Shown here: in pieces, positions 1-11,224 of the stretch | Numbering within the stretch: position 1 is the stretch's first letter | Layout of the letters: each line of letters begins with the position of its first letter | Assembly: GCA_007844125.1 (NCBI GenBank) | Contig: CM017572.1 | Location: forward strand, 36,835,929-36,899,928 | From: Sinonovacula constricta | Taxonomy: Eukaryota; Mollusca; Bivalvia; Cardiida; Solecurtidae | Direction: 5' to 3' | Length of the DNA: 64,000 bases | Notes under the pieces: generated by a model | What the model saw: the letters and a program-made list of their open reading frames with translations, nothing else | Database searches by the model: none | Told to the model about the DNA's origin: nothing | Translations under genes and position numbers: made by a program

Positions 1-175
1 AGATTTCGACTGAAGCAGCACCGTCCGAAACAGGTAATACACACGTGCATATTTCCGAAGACTACATGAGTTATCATCGTTTATTATTAGTGAATAACAG
101 CATAATCATTATTCAAAATCAATAATGTTAATACATTGCAATCCCAATTTGTGTATTCATCTGTAGTGAGAGCTT

Positions 176-185
176 TATAATAAAA
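176..185 (+). promoter_or_regulatory. Possible TATA-like element upstream of the first ATG
   Basis: The sequence TATAATAAAA lies about 55-64 bases before the candidate start codon at 240. The spacing would allow a short 5' UTR. AT-rich DNA produces such matches often, so this is weak evidence. Confidence 0.15.
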
Positions 186-239
186 CTATCAGAAATAAAT
201 ATGTGATCAGGGGAAGAAAGGAAACTGCCAGTAGATAGG

Positions 240-456
240 ATGACGGATGTCAAAAATCCATCGAACTACTTAAACTTTAAAATTCCTAACGTGAAACGTG
301 ATAGGCATATTGTGACGTATGGTAATGTAATTGATGAACGGTCAATCAAAACATTAACAAAATCAATTGAATTTAAATGCTTTTTGTTGTATGTGGTAAT
401 TGGGACGGCTTTTTGTTTTCATTACTTTGTTAGATTTCGTTTCTTATTTTACGAAA
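240..456 (+). CDS. Candidate first exon with signal-anchor-like segment
   Basis: An ATG opens 72 codons plus one base. The first 46 residues are polar and basic. Residues 47-64 are hydrophobic (CFLLYVVIGTAFCF) and are followed by HYFVRFRF. This looks like a type II signal anchor, or a late signal peptide, which would put the following CCPs outside the cell. A GT donor after GAA A at 456 leaves phase 1, which fits the phase-1 acceptor at 1748. The donor (AAA|gtgtat) is weak and the open frame ends five codons later, so the exon is inferred from phase and hydropathy only. Confidence 0.35.
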
Positions 457-1747
457 GTGTATAAACTGGAACGAAAAAGTGCTGACATTATGCAATGGAA
501 TCCTCCCAATCCATACGCAATATGACTCTAAGTGGGTGGTGGGTGGACAGTGTCTTCTACCTATAGGTGCTTACATTGACAGTCTTTTAATGAAAGGAAT
601 GTTATTTACTGAATAAGACACTCCAAAGAAAAACAGAAAAAATCAACATTAAAAAATCAAAAAGGGGAATGCAATATCGGAGAGTGTGGCCCAACCCGGA
701 ACCAATTACATTCTTCCCGACATACAGACACAACCACAGTCATGTTCAGTGTGTGTAGCGGTTATAATATGCCATGTTGTGTACAGTTTTGGGCGATTTT
801 CATATAAACACATCCACACGAAAAAGAAAACGTATCCAAGGACCTAAAGCGTGGTCGGTGGCGTTTCATGAAGCAATCCATAAGTTCTCTATCATTTTCG
901 CGAATGCGGTCTTCCTACCGGCGACTCTTCTCCATGCATTAAATTCGGCTACATGTTTTTAGGAGAGATGTGTATACATGTATAATTATGTTCTCTTATA
1001 TGTGGATAATGGTAAAATAATATGAACACACTATGTACACATGTAATGCCACCCTATTTGAAACGGAATCAAGTGTTTCTGATTTTTATAAAATAATGTC
1101 TTGCTTCATTATATTTAGTACTTTTCTTACTCGCAAAACAAGTGCATTTGCTGAAATGAATAACGCCATCAAGTTTGGGCATGAACACGATCTAATTCAG
1201 TAAGCAGTTATATGACATTTTAATGCATTATGTTATCTTAATATAAACTATATATTTACTGTTCTCAAGTGATTGAATATTAATATATTATTAATATTAA
1301 TATATTATTGTTATTATCTTGTTTTGTCTAATGTGAAACATATATAGCACTTGACCAGGTTCAATGAACGAAAATTGCAACATACCTCAATTGTCATACA
1401 GCGGAGTTATAAATATGGAAATTTAAGGGAGACATTAAGCCTTTGTTTCTTCTCTGAGTGCAGCGTTGTAACGTAACCGTTCCGATCGGTGATACTCATT
1501 AGAAAATAGCATTAGACCATAACCAACCCGCCATGGCCATTCATGGCCCGTTTAAATATGCGGAATTTCGCGTATCCGAGCTGGATGACTAATGTGTTCA
1601 ACTAGTCTAGTGAAGTATCGTGTCTATGGATAAATCAGCTTCCGCTTTGACATATTCGAATTACTAATTGTGCTATATGGCTCTTTCTGGTAACCGTGTT
1701 ATGATACAGTTATATTATATTTTGAGCTAATGCCATTTCTGTTACAG
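457..1747 (+). other. Intron or upstream region without recognised features
   Basis: AT-rich sequence. A short frame at 774-962 has no splice context or domain. A small ATTAATATTA-type palindromic stretch lies near 1280-1305. Nothing else is recognised. Confidence 0.4.
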
Positions 1748-1833
1748 AACCATTGTGTCCTGTCATAGAAAAAACCATTTTATAACGGCGAGATTGTGTA
1801 TATGGACGAAAGAAGGCTGCATAGCGTTGCAAA
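1748..1833 (+). CDS. CCP domain, N-terminal half, with apparent frameshift
   Basis: After a good acceptor (ttctgttacag) the exon reads C-P-V-I-E-K-T-I. It then needs a +1 frame change within AAAAAACCATTTT to continue as Y-N-G-E-I-V-Y-M-D-E-R-R-L-H-S-V-A. It ends in phase 2 (GCA AA|gtttat), and the exon at 7751 starts with the missing G of AAG. The join gives S-V-A-K-C, placing cysteine C2 where CCPs have it. The match of phase and motif on both sides of a 5.9-kb intron supports a real exon. The frameshift is either a mutation or a homopolymer base-calling error. Confidence 0.5.
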
Positions 1834-2130
1834 GTTTATGTATGAAACGTTTTGCATTTTTATCTTGCTGTTTATTTTTAAAAGGTTAATTGTAGACGTT
1901 AATACAGCGTTGTAAGTTGCATTTGCAATAAATAATTCTTCATATTACACTTAAAGGGTTAAAAAATGATACAAAATGTGCTTTCAAATAAAACACGACT
2001 TATATATGTAATCACGAAAAGAGGAGTTAGAATGCCATTAAATTTTTCTGTCCATGTTGAACTAAGTGCTCTATGTTTATTGAATGTATAATATCACAAT
2101 AGCAAACCATGTACGTGGTGACATTGTAAT

Positions 2131-3929
2131 GTTTAGGTAAGTCAGTAGTGATTGTGTATTGTCTAGGTAAGCCTGCAGTGACGGTGTATTATGTAGATAA
2201 GCCTGTAGTGACGGTGTATTGTCTAGGTTAGCCTGTAGTGACGGTGTATTGTGTTGGAAAGCCAGTAGTGACGGTGTATTGTCTAGGTAAGTCAGTAGTG
2301 ATTGTGTATTGTCTAGGTAAGTCTGCAGTGACGGTGCATTATGTAGGTAAGCCTGTAGTGACGGTGTATTGTCTAGGTTAGCCTGTAGTGACGGTGTATT
2401 GTGTTGGTAAGTCAGTAGTGACGGTGTATTGTCTAGGTAAGCCCGTAGTGACGATGTATTGTTTAGGTAGGTCAGTAGTGACGGTGTAATGTGTAGGTAA
2501 GCCAGTAGTGACGGTGTATTGTCTCGGTAAGCCTATAGTGAAGGTGTATTGTCTAGGTAAGTCAGTAGTGACGGTGTAATGTGTAGGCAAGCCAGTAGTG
2601 ACGGTGTATTGTGTAGGTAAGCCAGTAGTGACGGTGTATTGTGTACGTAAGCTAGTAGTGAAGGTGTATTGTGTAGGCAAGCCAGTAGGGATGGTGTTTT
2701 GTCTAGGTAAGCCCCGTAGTGACGGTGTATTGTGTAGGTAAGCCAGTAGTGACGGTGTATTGTGTTGGTTAGTCAGTAGTGTCGGTGTATTGTCTAGGTA
2801 AGCCAGTAGTGACGGTTTTATGTCTAGGTAAGCCAGTAGTGACGGTGTATTGTCTAGGTAAGCCAGTAGTGACGGTGTATTGTCTAGGTAAGCCAGTAGT
2901 GACGGTGTATTGTGTAGGTCAGCCAGTAGTAACAGTGTTATGCCTAGGTAAGCCAGTAGTGACGGTGTATTGTGTAGGTAAGTCAGTAGTGACGGTGTAT
3001 TGTCTAGGTAAGCCAGTAGTGACGGTGTGATGTATAGGAAGGCCAGTAGTAATGGTGTATTGTCTAGGTAAGTCAGTAGTGACGGTTTTATGTCTAGGTA
3101 AGCCAGTAGTGACGGTGTATTGTCTAGGTAAGCCAGTAGTGACGGTGTATTGTCTAGGTAAGTCAGAAGTGACGGTGTATTGTGTAGGTAAGCCAGTACT
3201 AACAGTGTTATGCCTAGGTAAGCCAGTAGTGACGGTGTATTGTGTAGGTAAGTCAGTAGTAACGGTGTATTGTCTAGGTAAGCCAGTAGTGACGGTGTGA
3301 TGTATAGGAAGGCCAGTAGTAATTGTGTATTGTCTAGGTAAGTCAGTAGTGACGGTTTTATGTCTAGGTAAGCCAGTAGTGACGGTGTATTGTCTAGGTA
3401 AGCCAGTAGTGACGGTGTATTGTATAGGTAGGTCAGTAGAGACGATGTATTGTATAGGTAAGCCAGTAGTGATGGTGTATTGTCTGGGTAAGACTGTAGT
3501 GATGGTGTATTGTGTAGGTAAGCCAGTAGTGACGGTGCATTGTGTAGGTAAGACTGTAGTGATGGTATTTGGTATTGGTAAGCAAGTAGTGACGGTGTAT
3601 TGAGTAGGTAACCCAGGAGTGACGGTGTTTTTGTGTAGGTAAGCCAGTAGTGACGGTGCATTGTGTAGGTAAGCCAGTAGTGACAGTGTATTAACTAGGT
3701 AAGCCAGTAGTGACGGTGTATTGTCTAGGTGAGCCAGTAGTGACGGTGTATTTTCTAGATAAATCAGCAGTGACGGTTTAATATGTAGGTCGACCTGTAA
3801 TGACGGTGTATTGTCTAAGTAAGCCTGTAGTGACGGTGTATTGTGTAGATAAGCCAGTATTGACGGTGTATTGTGTAGGCAGGCCTGTAGTGACGGTGTA
3901 TTGTCTAGGTAAGCCAGTAGTGACGGTGT
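2131..3929 (+). repeat. 30-bp minisatellite, about 60 copies
   Basis: The unit is close to TAAGCCAGTAGTGACGGTGT plus ATTGTCTAGG, and two units fill exactly one 60-base line over long stretches. Variant units recur at fixed distances: GTGATGTATAGGAAGGCC appears near 3027 and 3297 (270 bp, nine units), and an early block repeats at about 180 bp. Because 30 is divisible by three, several frames stay open on both strands, giving spurious proteins. Most units contain AGGTAAG, a perfect 5' splice-site core. Confidence 0.95.
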
Positions 3930-5889
3930 ACAAAACAACAACAAAACAACAAAACATTTCTGTCTCTTTGGAAAGGCATACCCAGGTATCATGATCTGGA
4001 TTTTTTATCTCACATTTACAGTGGGAATAGATGGCATTACTTTGCATCATTTGTACACAAAGTTATCCCAAATGTTGTAGTGTTCTATGCTGTGTACATA
4101 TAGATATACAGGTGTTTTGCTACCTCGTTTAACAGCGCATGTGTATAGTCAATAGTCGGCATTTTATGTGTCGATATATTCTTGTTAATTTTACTTATGC
4201 ATAAGCTTCGCTTAAATTGCAAGAAAATTTCTATTATTAACTGATATCACTGTGAAGCTCTGAAGAATCAAACATCGGTCATGTTAAAATGGGCTGAAAG
4301 GGTTGACAAAAAAAGACGCCGAATTTTCTTTTCTCCTTCTGAAGTTTGCCGCCACCAAGAAAAATACCTAATTACCTCACTCTTTGATTTCGCGACAAAC
4401 CTATCATCTTGTCCTGTACAATTTGTGTTCTCTTTATTTGTTGTCTGATATTTGTTGAGCTGAGAGAGTATGATACTGATAATTAATTGTTACCGAAATA
4501 TTTTATATACACTCATTTTAGTTGGTTATGCTTTGTGACCTTGGTTAGTCAGATAATTTATGATAATATGTTGCCGGTTAATGTTAATAGTAGTTGCCTA
4601 GTTGGTAGGTATATGTCCGCTACCGTAGTTACCAAAACTAGCCATAGTTTGTAGTGCGTTATGTGTTTTTACTGAATAAAAATATACAAAATGGTATTGA
4701 AATGAATTAAATTACCTTTAAAATCAAACTTATGGCAAGAAAACAATTAACATATTTAAAAGATAAGTGACGTTAACATCAATTAGCGAATCAATAAACA
4801 TACCGGCAGATTAGCAGTTGATTTCACACCTCTTTACTTGTTTAACATAAATGATCGCCAATTAAAAACACTTAAATTTGTACCTCAATTAACAACAGTC
4901 AGACTTTAGTTTTAGTGACACTTTTATTTGCGTTTTCTTTGTTCACATACACATAATTGCATGTAAAAATAAAATGTTAACATGAAACTGTATTTAAATG
5001 TTTCCCTTTCACTCGTTCTCCGTGTTTACGATAACTTTAAACGTAAAACATTACATTCTGATTGTATCTTATATATTAAATACCAGTTACTGTTCAAGAA
5101 AGGTGAACAATGACAACAAATAGTTTCAATATAATTAATATTTCAAAACGGCCATAGTTGTAAACTGACAACGAAGACAATTTTATTTAATAACATCCTG
5201 AACCTAGGTGGCCAAACATCAGGTGCGAAATATCTGGGTAGCGAAACATCTGTCATCTGACATGTTTATCGTCATAATATGACAATTCCCTTCTTTGTTC
5301 ATGCCTTTTACACACAATTATTGTAGATGTCACCATCACTTAAACTGTGGCTAAGAAAACAAATCATCAGTTCAATTTGCGACATAAATACGTTCACGAT
5401 GCACAGACTGGCCCGATTTTGAAAGCTTTCCCGCATCTTTAACTCTCAGAAGAAGTTCCTCCTTCCTCTCTGTCTCTATTAGTTGTGAAAACGCATAAAA
5501 GTTTTTCAATTTGACTACCGAAAGCTGGTTTTATCATTGAATCACTGAGAAACTTAGAATTTTCGTCTGATTCGTCCGCCACCTTGCCAAACAAAGCTGA
5601 GAACAGAGCTGAAGCGTTCCGAATGTTCGACAATTATTAAAGGGACGTAACTCACTTTTTGGAAAGTCTATAGATAATGGTTTGTGTAAAGGTTAATCTT
5701 TATGACGCTGTAATATGTTTATCCGATTATGTTGACATTCTCATGTAGTCCGATGATTGTAACGCTGTACTATGTAGATCAGATAATGGAGATGTTGTTG
5801 TATTTTTCAGATAAGAGATGTCGTTGTAGTGTGCAGGTCATGTCATGGTGACATTAAAGTGTGGGTCAGGACAAATGTGATGTGGAAGC

Positions 5890-7545
5890 GTATAGGTCAG
5901 ATAATGATAACGTTGTATTGTCTTGTTCAGCGTGTAGGTCAGATAATGATGACGTTGTATTGTCTAGTTCAGCGTATAGGTCAGATAATGATGACGTTGT
6001 ATTGTCTAGTTCAGCGTATAGGTCAGATAATGATGACGTTGTATTGTCTAGTTTAGCGTGTAGTTTAGATAATGATGACGTTGTATTGTCTAGTTCAACG
6101 TGTAGGTCAGATAATGATGACGTTGTATGTATTGTCTAGTTCAACGTGTAGGTCAGATAATGATGACGTTGTATTGTCTAGTTCAACGTGAAGGTTAGAT
6201 AATGTTGACGTTGTATTGTCTAGTTCAGCGTGTAGGTCAGTTAATGATGACGTTGTATTGTCTAGTTTAGCGTGTAGGTCAGATAATGATGACATTGTAT
6301 TGTCTAGTTCAACGTGTAGGTCAGATAATGATGACGTTGTATTGTCTAGTTTAGCGTGTAGGTCAGATAATGATGACGTTGAATTGTCTAGTTCAGCGTA
6401 TAGGTCAGATAATGATGACGTTGTATTGTCTAGTTCAGCGTATAGGTCAGATAATGATGACGTTGTATTGTCTAGTTCAGCGTATAGGTCAGTTAATGAT
6501 GACGTTGTATTGTCTAGTTTAGCGTGTAGGTCAGATAATGAGGACATTGTATTGTCTAGTTCAACGTGTAGGTCAGATAATGATGACGTTGTATTGTCTA
6601 GTTTAGCGTGTAGGTCAGATAATGATGACGTTGAATTGTCTAGTTCAGCGTATAGGTCAGATAATGATGACGTTGTATTGTCTAGTTCAGCGTATAGGTC
6701 AGTTAATGATGACGTTGTATTGTCTAGTTTAGCGTGTAGGTCAGATAATGATGACATTGTATTGTCTAGTTCAACGTGTAGGTCAGATAATGATGACGTT
6801 GTATTGTCTAGTTTAGCGTGTAGGTCAGATAATGATGACGTTGAATTGTCTAGTTCAGCGTATAGGTCAGATAATGATGACGTTGTATTGTCTAGTTTAG
6901 CGTGTAGTTTAGATAATGATGACGTTGTATTGTCTAGTTCAACGCGTAGGTCAGATAATGATGACGTTGTATGTATTGTCTAGTTCAACGTGTAGGTCAG
7001 ATAATGGTGACGTTGTATTGTCTAGTTCAACGTGTAGGTCAGATAATAATGACGTTGTATTGTCTAGTTCAGCGTGTAGGTCAGATAATGATGACGTTGT
7101 ATTGTCTTGTTCAGCGTGTAGGTCAGATAATGATGACGTTGTATTGTCTAGTTCAGCGTGTAGGTCAGATAATGATGACATTGTATTGTCTAGTTTAGCG
7201 TATAGGTCAGATAATGATGATGATGTAATGTCTAGCTGCAAGTAGGTCAGATAACGATGACGTTGTATTGTATATTTCAACCTGTAGGTCAGATAATGAT
7301 GACGTTGTATTGTCTAGTTGCGTGTAGGTAAGAAAATGATGACGTTGTATTGTCTCGTTTAGCGTGTAGGTCAGATAATGATGACGTTGTATTGTCTAGT
7401 TCAGCGTGTAGGTGGTCAGATAATGATGACATTGCATTGTCTAGTTGCGTGTAGGTCAGATAATGATGACATTGCATTGTCTAGTTGCGTGTAGGTCAGA
7501 TAATGATGACATTGCACTGTCTAGTTCAGATAACCATAAACTTCT
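5890..7545 (+). repeat. 42-bp minisatellite, about 39 copies
   Basis: The unit is ATAGGTCAGATAATGATGAC followed by GTTGTATTGTCTAGTTCAGC and GT. Variants (GTTAATGATGAC, GACATTG, GTTTAGCG) recur in a repeating order. The GTCAGTTAATG variant falls near 6235, 6487 and 6697, that is 252 bp (six units) and 210 bp (five units) apart. Degenerate copies extend left to about 5640 and right to about 7630. The long frames on both strands are artefacts of the 14-codon unit. Confidence 0.95.
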
Positions 7546-7750
7546 ATTGGTTACATCCAATAATGTTGACATTGCTTTTAAACCGATAATGGCCACGTTG
7601 TATTATGTAGGTCAGATAAACGAGGCAATGTTGTGTTATGGTCTGTATTTGCAATTGTTTATTCAGTAATTTACTGATTTTAAAAGTAAACACTTTTATT
7701 ATTCTTAGCTAATAATTTATGTAATTTCATAACCAATTGACATATTTAAG

Positions 7751-7857
7751 GTGCAATGAAGAAGAAGCCGAACTCTTACCGGAAGCTCTGAGAGAAATGG
7801 AGTGTTTAGACAACAAACAATGGTCATTAACGGAGAATGAGATACCATCATGCTACA
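7751..7857 (+). CDS. CCP domain, C-terminal half
   Basis: It starts in phase 2 after tatttaag and reads C-N-E-E-E-A-E-L-L, then E-C-L-D-N-K-Q-W and S-C-Y. These supply cysteines C2, C3 and C4 and the conserved tryptophan of a CCP. It ends in phase 1 at TAC A|gtatgt. It pairs with the half-domain at 1748-1833. Confidence 0.65.
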
Positions 7858-8127
7858 GTATGTCACCCTTAATTTTATTATTTAAAGATGAAGTTCTTGA
7901 CCAATTAAATGCTATCAGCATTGCGTTCACTATTACCAGTATGATAAAACTGAACCTTACAATTTGTTTGTGTATATATCTATGTGTGTTTTGTTTCATT
8001 TGTGAGGAACGTATTTAACTTTGTTCATTTAACTTTTAAGTACATAATATTAGTATTGTTCTGGTAAATGAAGATACTTTACTCGATGCCAGTAGTATAG
8101 TATCAACACAGTTTAAATAACAAACAG

Positions 8128-8382
8128 GTATGCATACATTTGTAGAGTGGGCATTTGTACCAAAGGTCCAAAATGGAGATTTGTACCACGTAGCACAGTT
8201 TCGTAGTACACTTATGAATGAAGAACTTAAAGTCCCGCATGAGCATGAAGTTGTCCTGAAGTGTCACCCTGGCTGGGAGGCGTTTAGAAAGTCCGAGAAT
8301 GAGTATCTTGATGTAGAATCAGAGCGGATTTCCAGCAACAACAACGGAACATGGGAGCCACCTATAGCGGATTGTGTTCCTG
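8128..8382 (+). CDS. CCP-like domain lacking the C1-C3 cysteine pair
   Basis: The phase-1 exon reads V-Q-N-G-D-L-Y, then L-K-C-H-P-G-W, N-G-T-W-E-P-P and D-C-V-P, ending CCT G|gtatgt. It has the C2 and C4 cysteines and the conserved G and W positions, but neither C1 nor C3. Both members of one disulfide are therefore gone together. The acceptor could be at 8127/8128 (caaacag) or 8145/8146 (tttgtag); both keep the frame. Confidence 0.7.
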
Positions 8383-8581
8383 GTATGTATTTAGTTTGGC
8401 TTGTTCGGTAATACAAGTATGCCATTTGAGCAATGTCCAGACTTTTACTGAAAACAGCAAAAAGCTTAAATGTGATTGACTCAGCATCGTCAAACAACGT
8501 CATTTCTTGACATAAGTTGTTTTTTTAAAACTTTGTTCCTCTTATATCATATGCTGTTAAATTGCATTAATGTTTGCAAAA

Positions 8582-8862
8582 ACCGGCCGCAATAGCTCAG
8601 GTGGTAGAGCGTCGGCTTGCGGATCGGGAGGTCGTGGGTTCGAACCCCGGCCGGGTCTAACCAAAGACTTTAAAGTTAGTAGTAGTGGCTTCCCTCCTAA
8701 CGCTCGGGGCTAAGGGGACAGCATTACGCCTGACTCGTCGGTGTCAGTATAATGGACTGGCCGGGTTCAGTCCCTGGGCACCTCATAAGTGCCCCTGTGC
8801 TATAATGATAGAAATGTCGCTGCGCAGTATCGGCAAAAATGCCGGCTAATCCCCTAATCCCC
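8582..8862 (+). mobile_element. tRNA-derived SINE, full length, with target-site duplication
   Basis: The head is tRNA-like, with box A TAGCTCAGGTGG and box B GGTTCGAACCC, an anticodon arm near GGCTTGCGGATCGG, and then a conserved body of about 200 bp. It ends in CCCCTAAT repeats. A 14-bp direct repeat TAATGTTTGCAAAA flanks it (8568-8581 and 8863-8876), which is a clear target-site duplication. A second copy lies at 14214-14478 in the opposite direction. Confidence 0.9.
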
Positions 8863-9441
8863 TAATGTTTGCAAAACTTTTTTTGCTCAGATAACGTGTA
8901 GCAACGAGTGTGAAATGACAAATTCCATGCTTTGAATCTTTAAAACAATTTACGTGATCAAATAGTTAGGCAAGCTCGAGACTTAATTTAGGTAAAAGAC
9001 TGATGTTGTAAATCGCCTCTCACATGCATAACAATTTGATTTTATATTCTTTGTAATCTTGTTTAATGACATTGAACTAATAAAATATGCATGCCAGGAG
9101 TGAGAACAACGGATATGTTTATGTAGACCATTAGTTACAAATGGCAGGAAGAAACTGGACATAGTGTTTTAAATGACAACTCTATAAACATATTATTGAA
9201 AGGAAAATTATTAATTAATATTTTTATATATTTGTAAATTTATTCTGTGTCTTAAAACCGAATGTAGCACGTTTTGACATTCAGTTTGGGATGCTTTCCT
9301 TTATGACGTGGATTAAATCTGTTACACGACTTTATCTTAAGGAGTCATGAGTGTGGCTCAAATATCGATAACACATCTTTTATATGTCACCTACATATTT
9401 TTCTGTAGAAGTGTATGTTACTTCATACTGTTTAAAATATG

Positions 9442-9444
<3 letters not shown>

Positions 9445-9521
<77 letters not shown>

Positions 9522-9540
9522 TATATATATATAAACATAT
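9445..9540. repeat. (TA)n microsatellite
   Basis: A nearly pure TA dinucleotide run, broken by GA and AC near its right end and then by a short (CA)n stretch. Confidence 0.95.
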
Positions 9541-9576
9541 ATATACACACATATACACACACACATATATATATAT

Positions 9577-9668
9577 ATAATATAATATAATATAATATAA
9601 TATAATATAATATAATATAATATAATATAATATAATATAATATAATATAATATAATATAATATAATAA
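9577..9668. repeat. (TATAA)n pentanucleotide microsatellite
   Basis: About 18 perfect TATAA units directly follow the TA/CA tract. Confidence 0.95.
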
Positions 9669-10332
9669 TATATAATTATAATATATTTGAGATTTTGAGA
9701 AGACTGGCAACTTTATGCCACGGCTACTAAAGAAATGAATTACAGAAATGTTATAAGTAAAGAAATAAAATAAGCAATACTGCCATCTTTATTTTACTGC
9801 ATTTGCAAAACAGACACGACAGGAAATTATGGATTCAGAGCTTAGTTTGGTTTGTTTAGTGGAAGAAAGTAATCGAGAAAACCTTGATTTTTCTTAACTA
9901 CAAGAATGAATAAATTTTGTGTTTGGTTAAAACACCTAGATTATTATTCCTTTTACCAATTTTATTACACAAGCCATACACAACATACGTGATGAAAGAT
10001 CATTGTCAACAAATTTTGGTTTGAATCGTGATACCACGGGTAAACGGAAATGGAAACTTGTTTGTAATTTTATTGTAAAATTATACTCATATTTTCATTT
10101 TTTACCTTCCAAATTCTGGTTTGTCATACAAGCGCAGAGATCGATTGTGATGTACACCTGTATTGCATTTGTGATCGTAAGATAGCATCTTGTTAGTTAT
10201 TTGGTAGCTCGTGTGCCTTGTACTTGGAAACATATACATTACCGCACATTTAACAAGACAAGGTGAATTGGGATGAAATACGTAGGATTTATACAGATGA
10301 GCTTCGTTTTTAATTAATTCATTTCATTGTAG

Positions 10333-10530
10333 CCCGCTGTCATCTTCAAAAGTTCACATCTACTTACAATATCAAATACTCGGATGGAACATCAGTTGAT
10401 CGTAAAATTCATCATGACGATAACGTCCTAGTTACATGTGCCAATTCCTCCTACGAGTTCCAGACTAGGGAACCATTAGTGATCGAAAAATGTTCAAAAG
10501 GCGTGATTACCTTACCACCTTGTGTTCCAA
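10333..10530 (+). CDS. CCP domain, single phase 1-1 exon
   Basis: After tttcattgtag it reads R-C-H-L, V-T-C-A-N, E-K-C-S-K-G and P-C-V-P, ending CCA A|gtaaga. All four CCP cysteines are present and the exon is symmetric (phase 1 at both ends). There is a sequon at N-S-S near C2. Confidence 0.8.
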
Positions 10531-11141
10531 GTAAGAATCGTTTGCATCTTTGATTTATACAGTTTTTTTAATATATTGTTTTTTATTCTTTGCTATATAA
10601 TAAAATTTAAAGAGTGATTTATTTTAAAACTTGTACACGTAATTTATTGATTTGTAAAAAAGATATTTTTTTGCATTTAGCGTGCTTAAATGATGCATAG
10701 CAAAAGTTACTAAGAATGTAGAAGGATTCCTTATAACATTTCCAGCAAACTGATAATAGTTAATAGTCTCTTACATTAGTTTTGTATTGACCTGCATTTC
10801 AACAAGTTTAAACAACTGTGTGTTTTTTCCTGTGCCTGTTATGGATACCAAAATTATTTGGATATTTTTTTATTGATCAATAGTATTCCATTTTCACCAG
10901 ACTTCTGTAAAATTATTTAGTTTTTTAGAGTGTGTGTATGTTTGTATTTGTTTGTTTTATGATCCCTTTAATTTGTCATTGTTCCTGTTGGTTGCACAGC
11001 TTTTTCGATGTGACTAAGAATTTAATATACAATTGCCTTTCTTGGTAACTATTTGCTTTGAATATAGCCATTCTAATCTTGTGGTATGACATGACCAAAC
11101 ACACATGAACATTAACTGCTTCTACTATTTTGACACTTCAG

Positions 11142-11224
11142 AAAGCTGCAAGGCACCAGACAGGACCACGTACCCTCGCCTCGCATTTTCTGCAAATAAT
11201 CCCTGGTTTAATCATGGTGTAGAG
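11142..11224 (+). CDS. Module A1: CCP N-terminal half
   Basis: Acceptor acttcag. It reads S-C-K-A-P-D-R-T-T-Y-P-R-L-A-F, then W-F-N-H-G-V-E, and ends in phase 0 at GAG|gtgaaa. It supplies C1 of a CCP whose remainder is in B1. It is nine bases shorter than the other A exons (83 versus 92). Confidence 0.75.

Larger units (their letters stand above)
1834..7750 (+). other. 5.9-kb intron splitting a CCP domain, with two minisatellites
   Basis: The intron holds the 30-bp array (2131-3929) and the 42-bp array (5890-7545). The stretch 3930-5640 is AT-rich and shows no exon I can support. A 64-codon minus-strand frame at 5439-5633 is noted under findings. Confidence 0.5.
8383..10332 (+). other. Intron with SINE and microsatellites
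   Basis: Apart from the SINE (8582-8862) and the AT-type microsatellites (9445-9668) I see no coding or RNA feature. Confidence 0.5.

Noticed and set aside
774..962. 62-codon plus-strand frame
   Set aside because: No domain, no splice or start context, no match to neighbouring modules.
2378..3992. Long open frames on both strands (up to 427 codons)
   Set aside because: They are the 30-bp minisatellite read in frame. The same motif appears in several frames and no splice or start context exists.
6107..7280. Ser/Asp/Leu-rich repeat proteins on both strands
   Set aside because: Artefact of the 42-bp (14-codon) repeat.
9380..9710. Tyr/Ile-rich frames
   Set aside because: TA and TATAA microsatellite translation.
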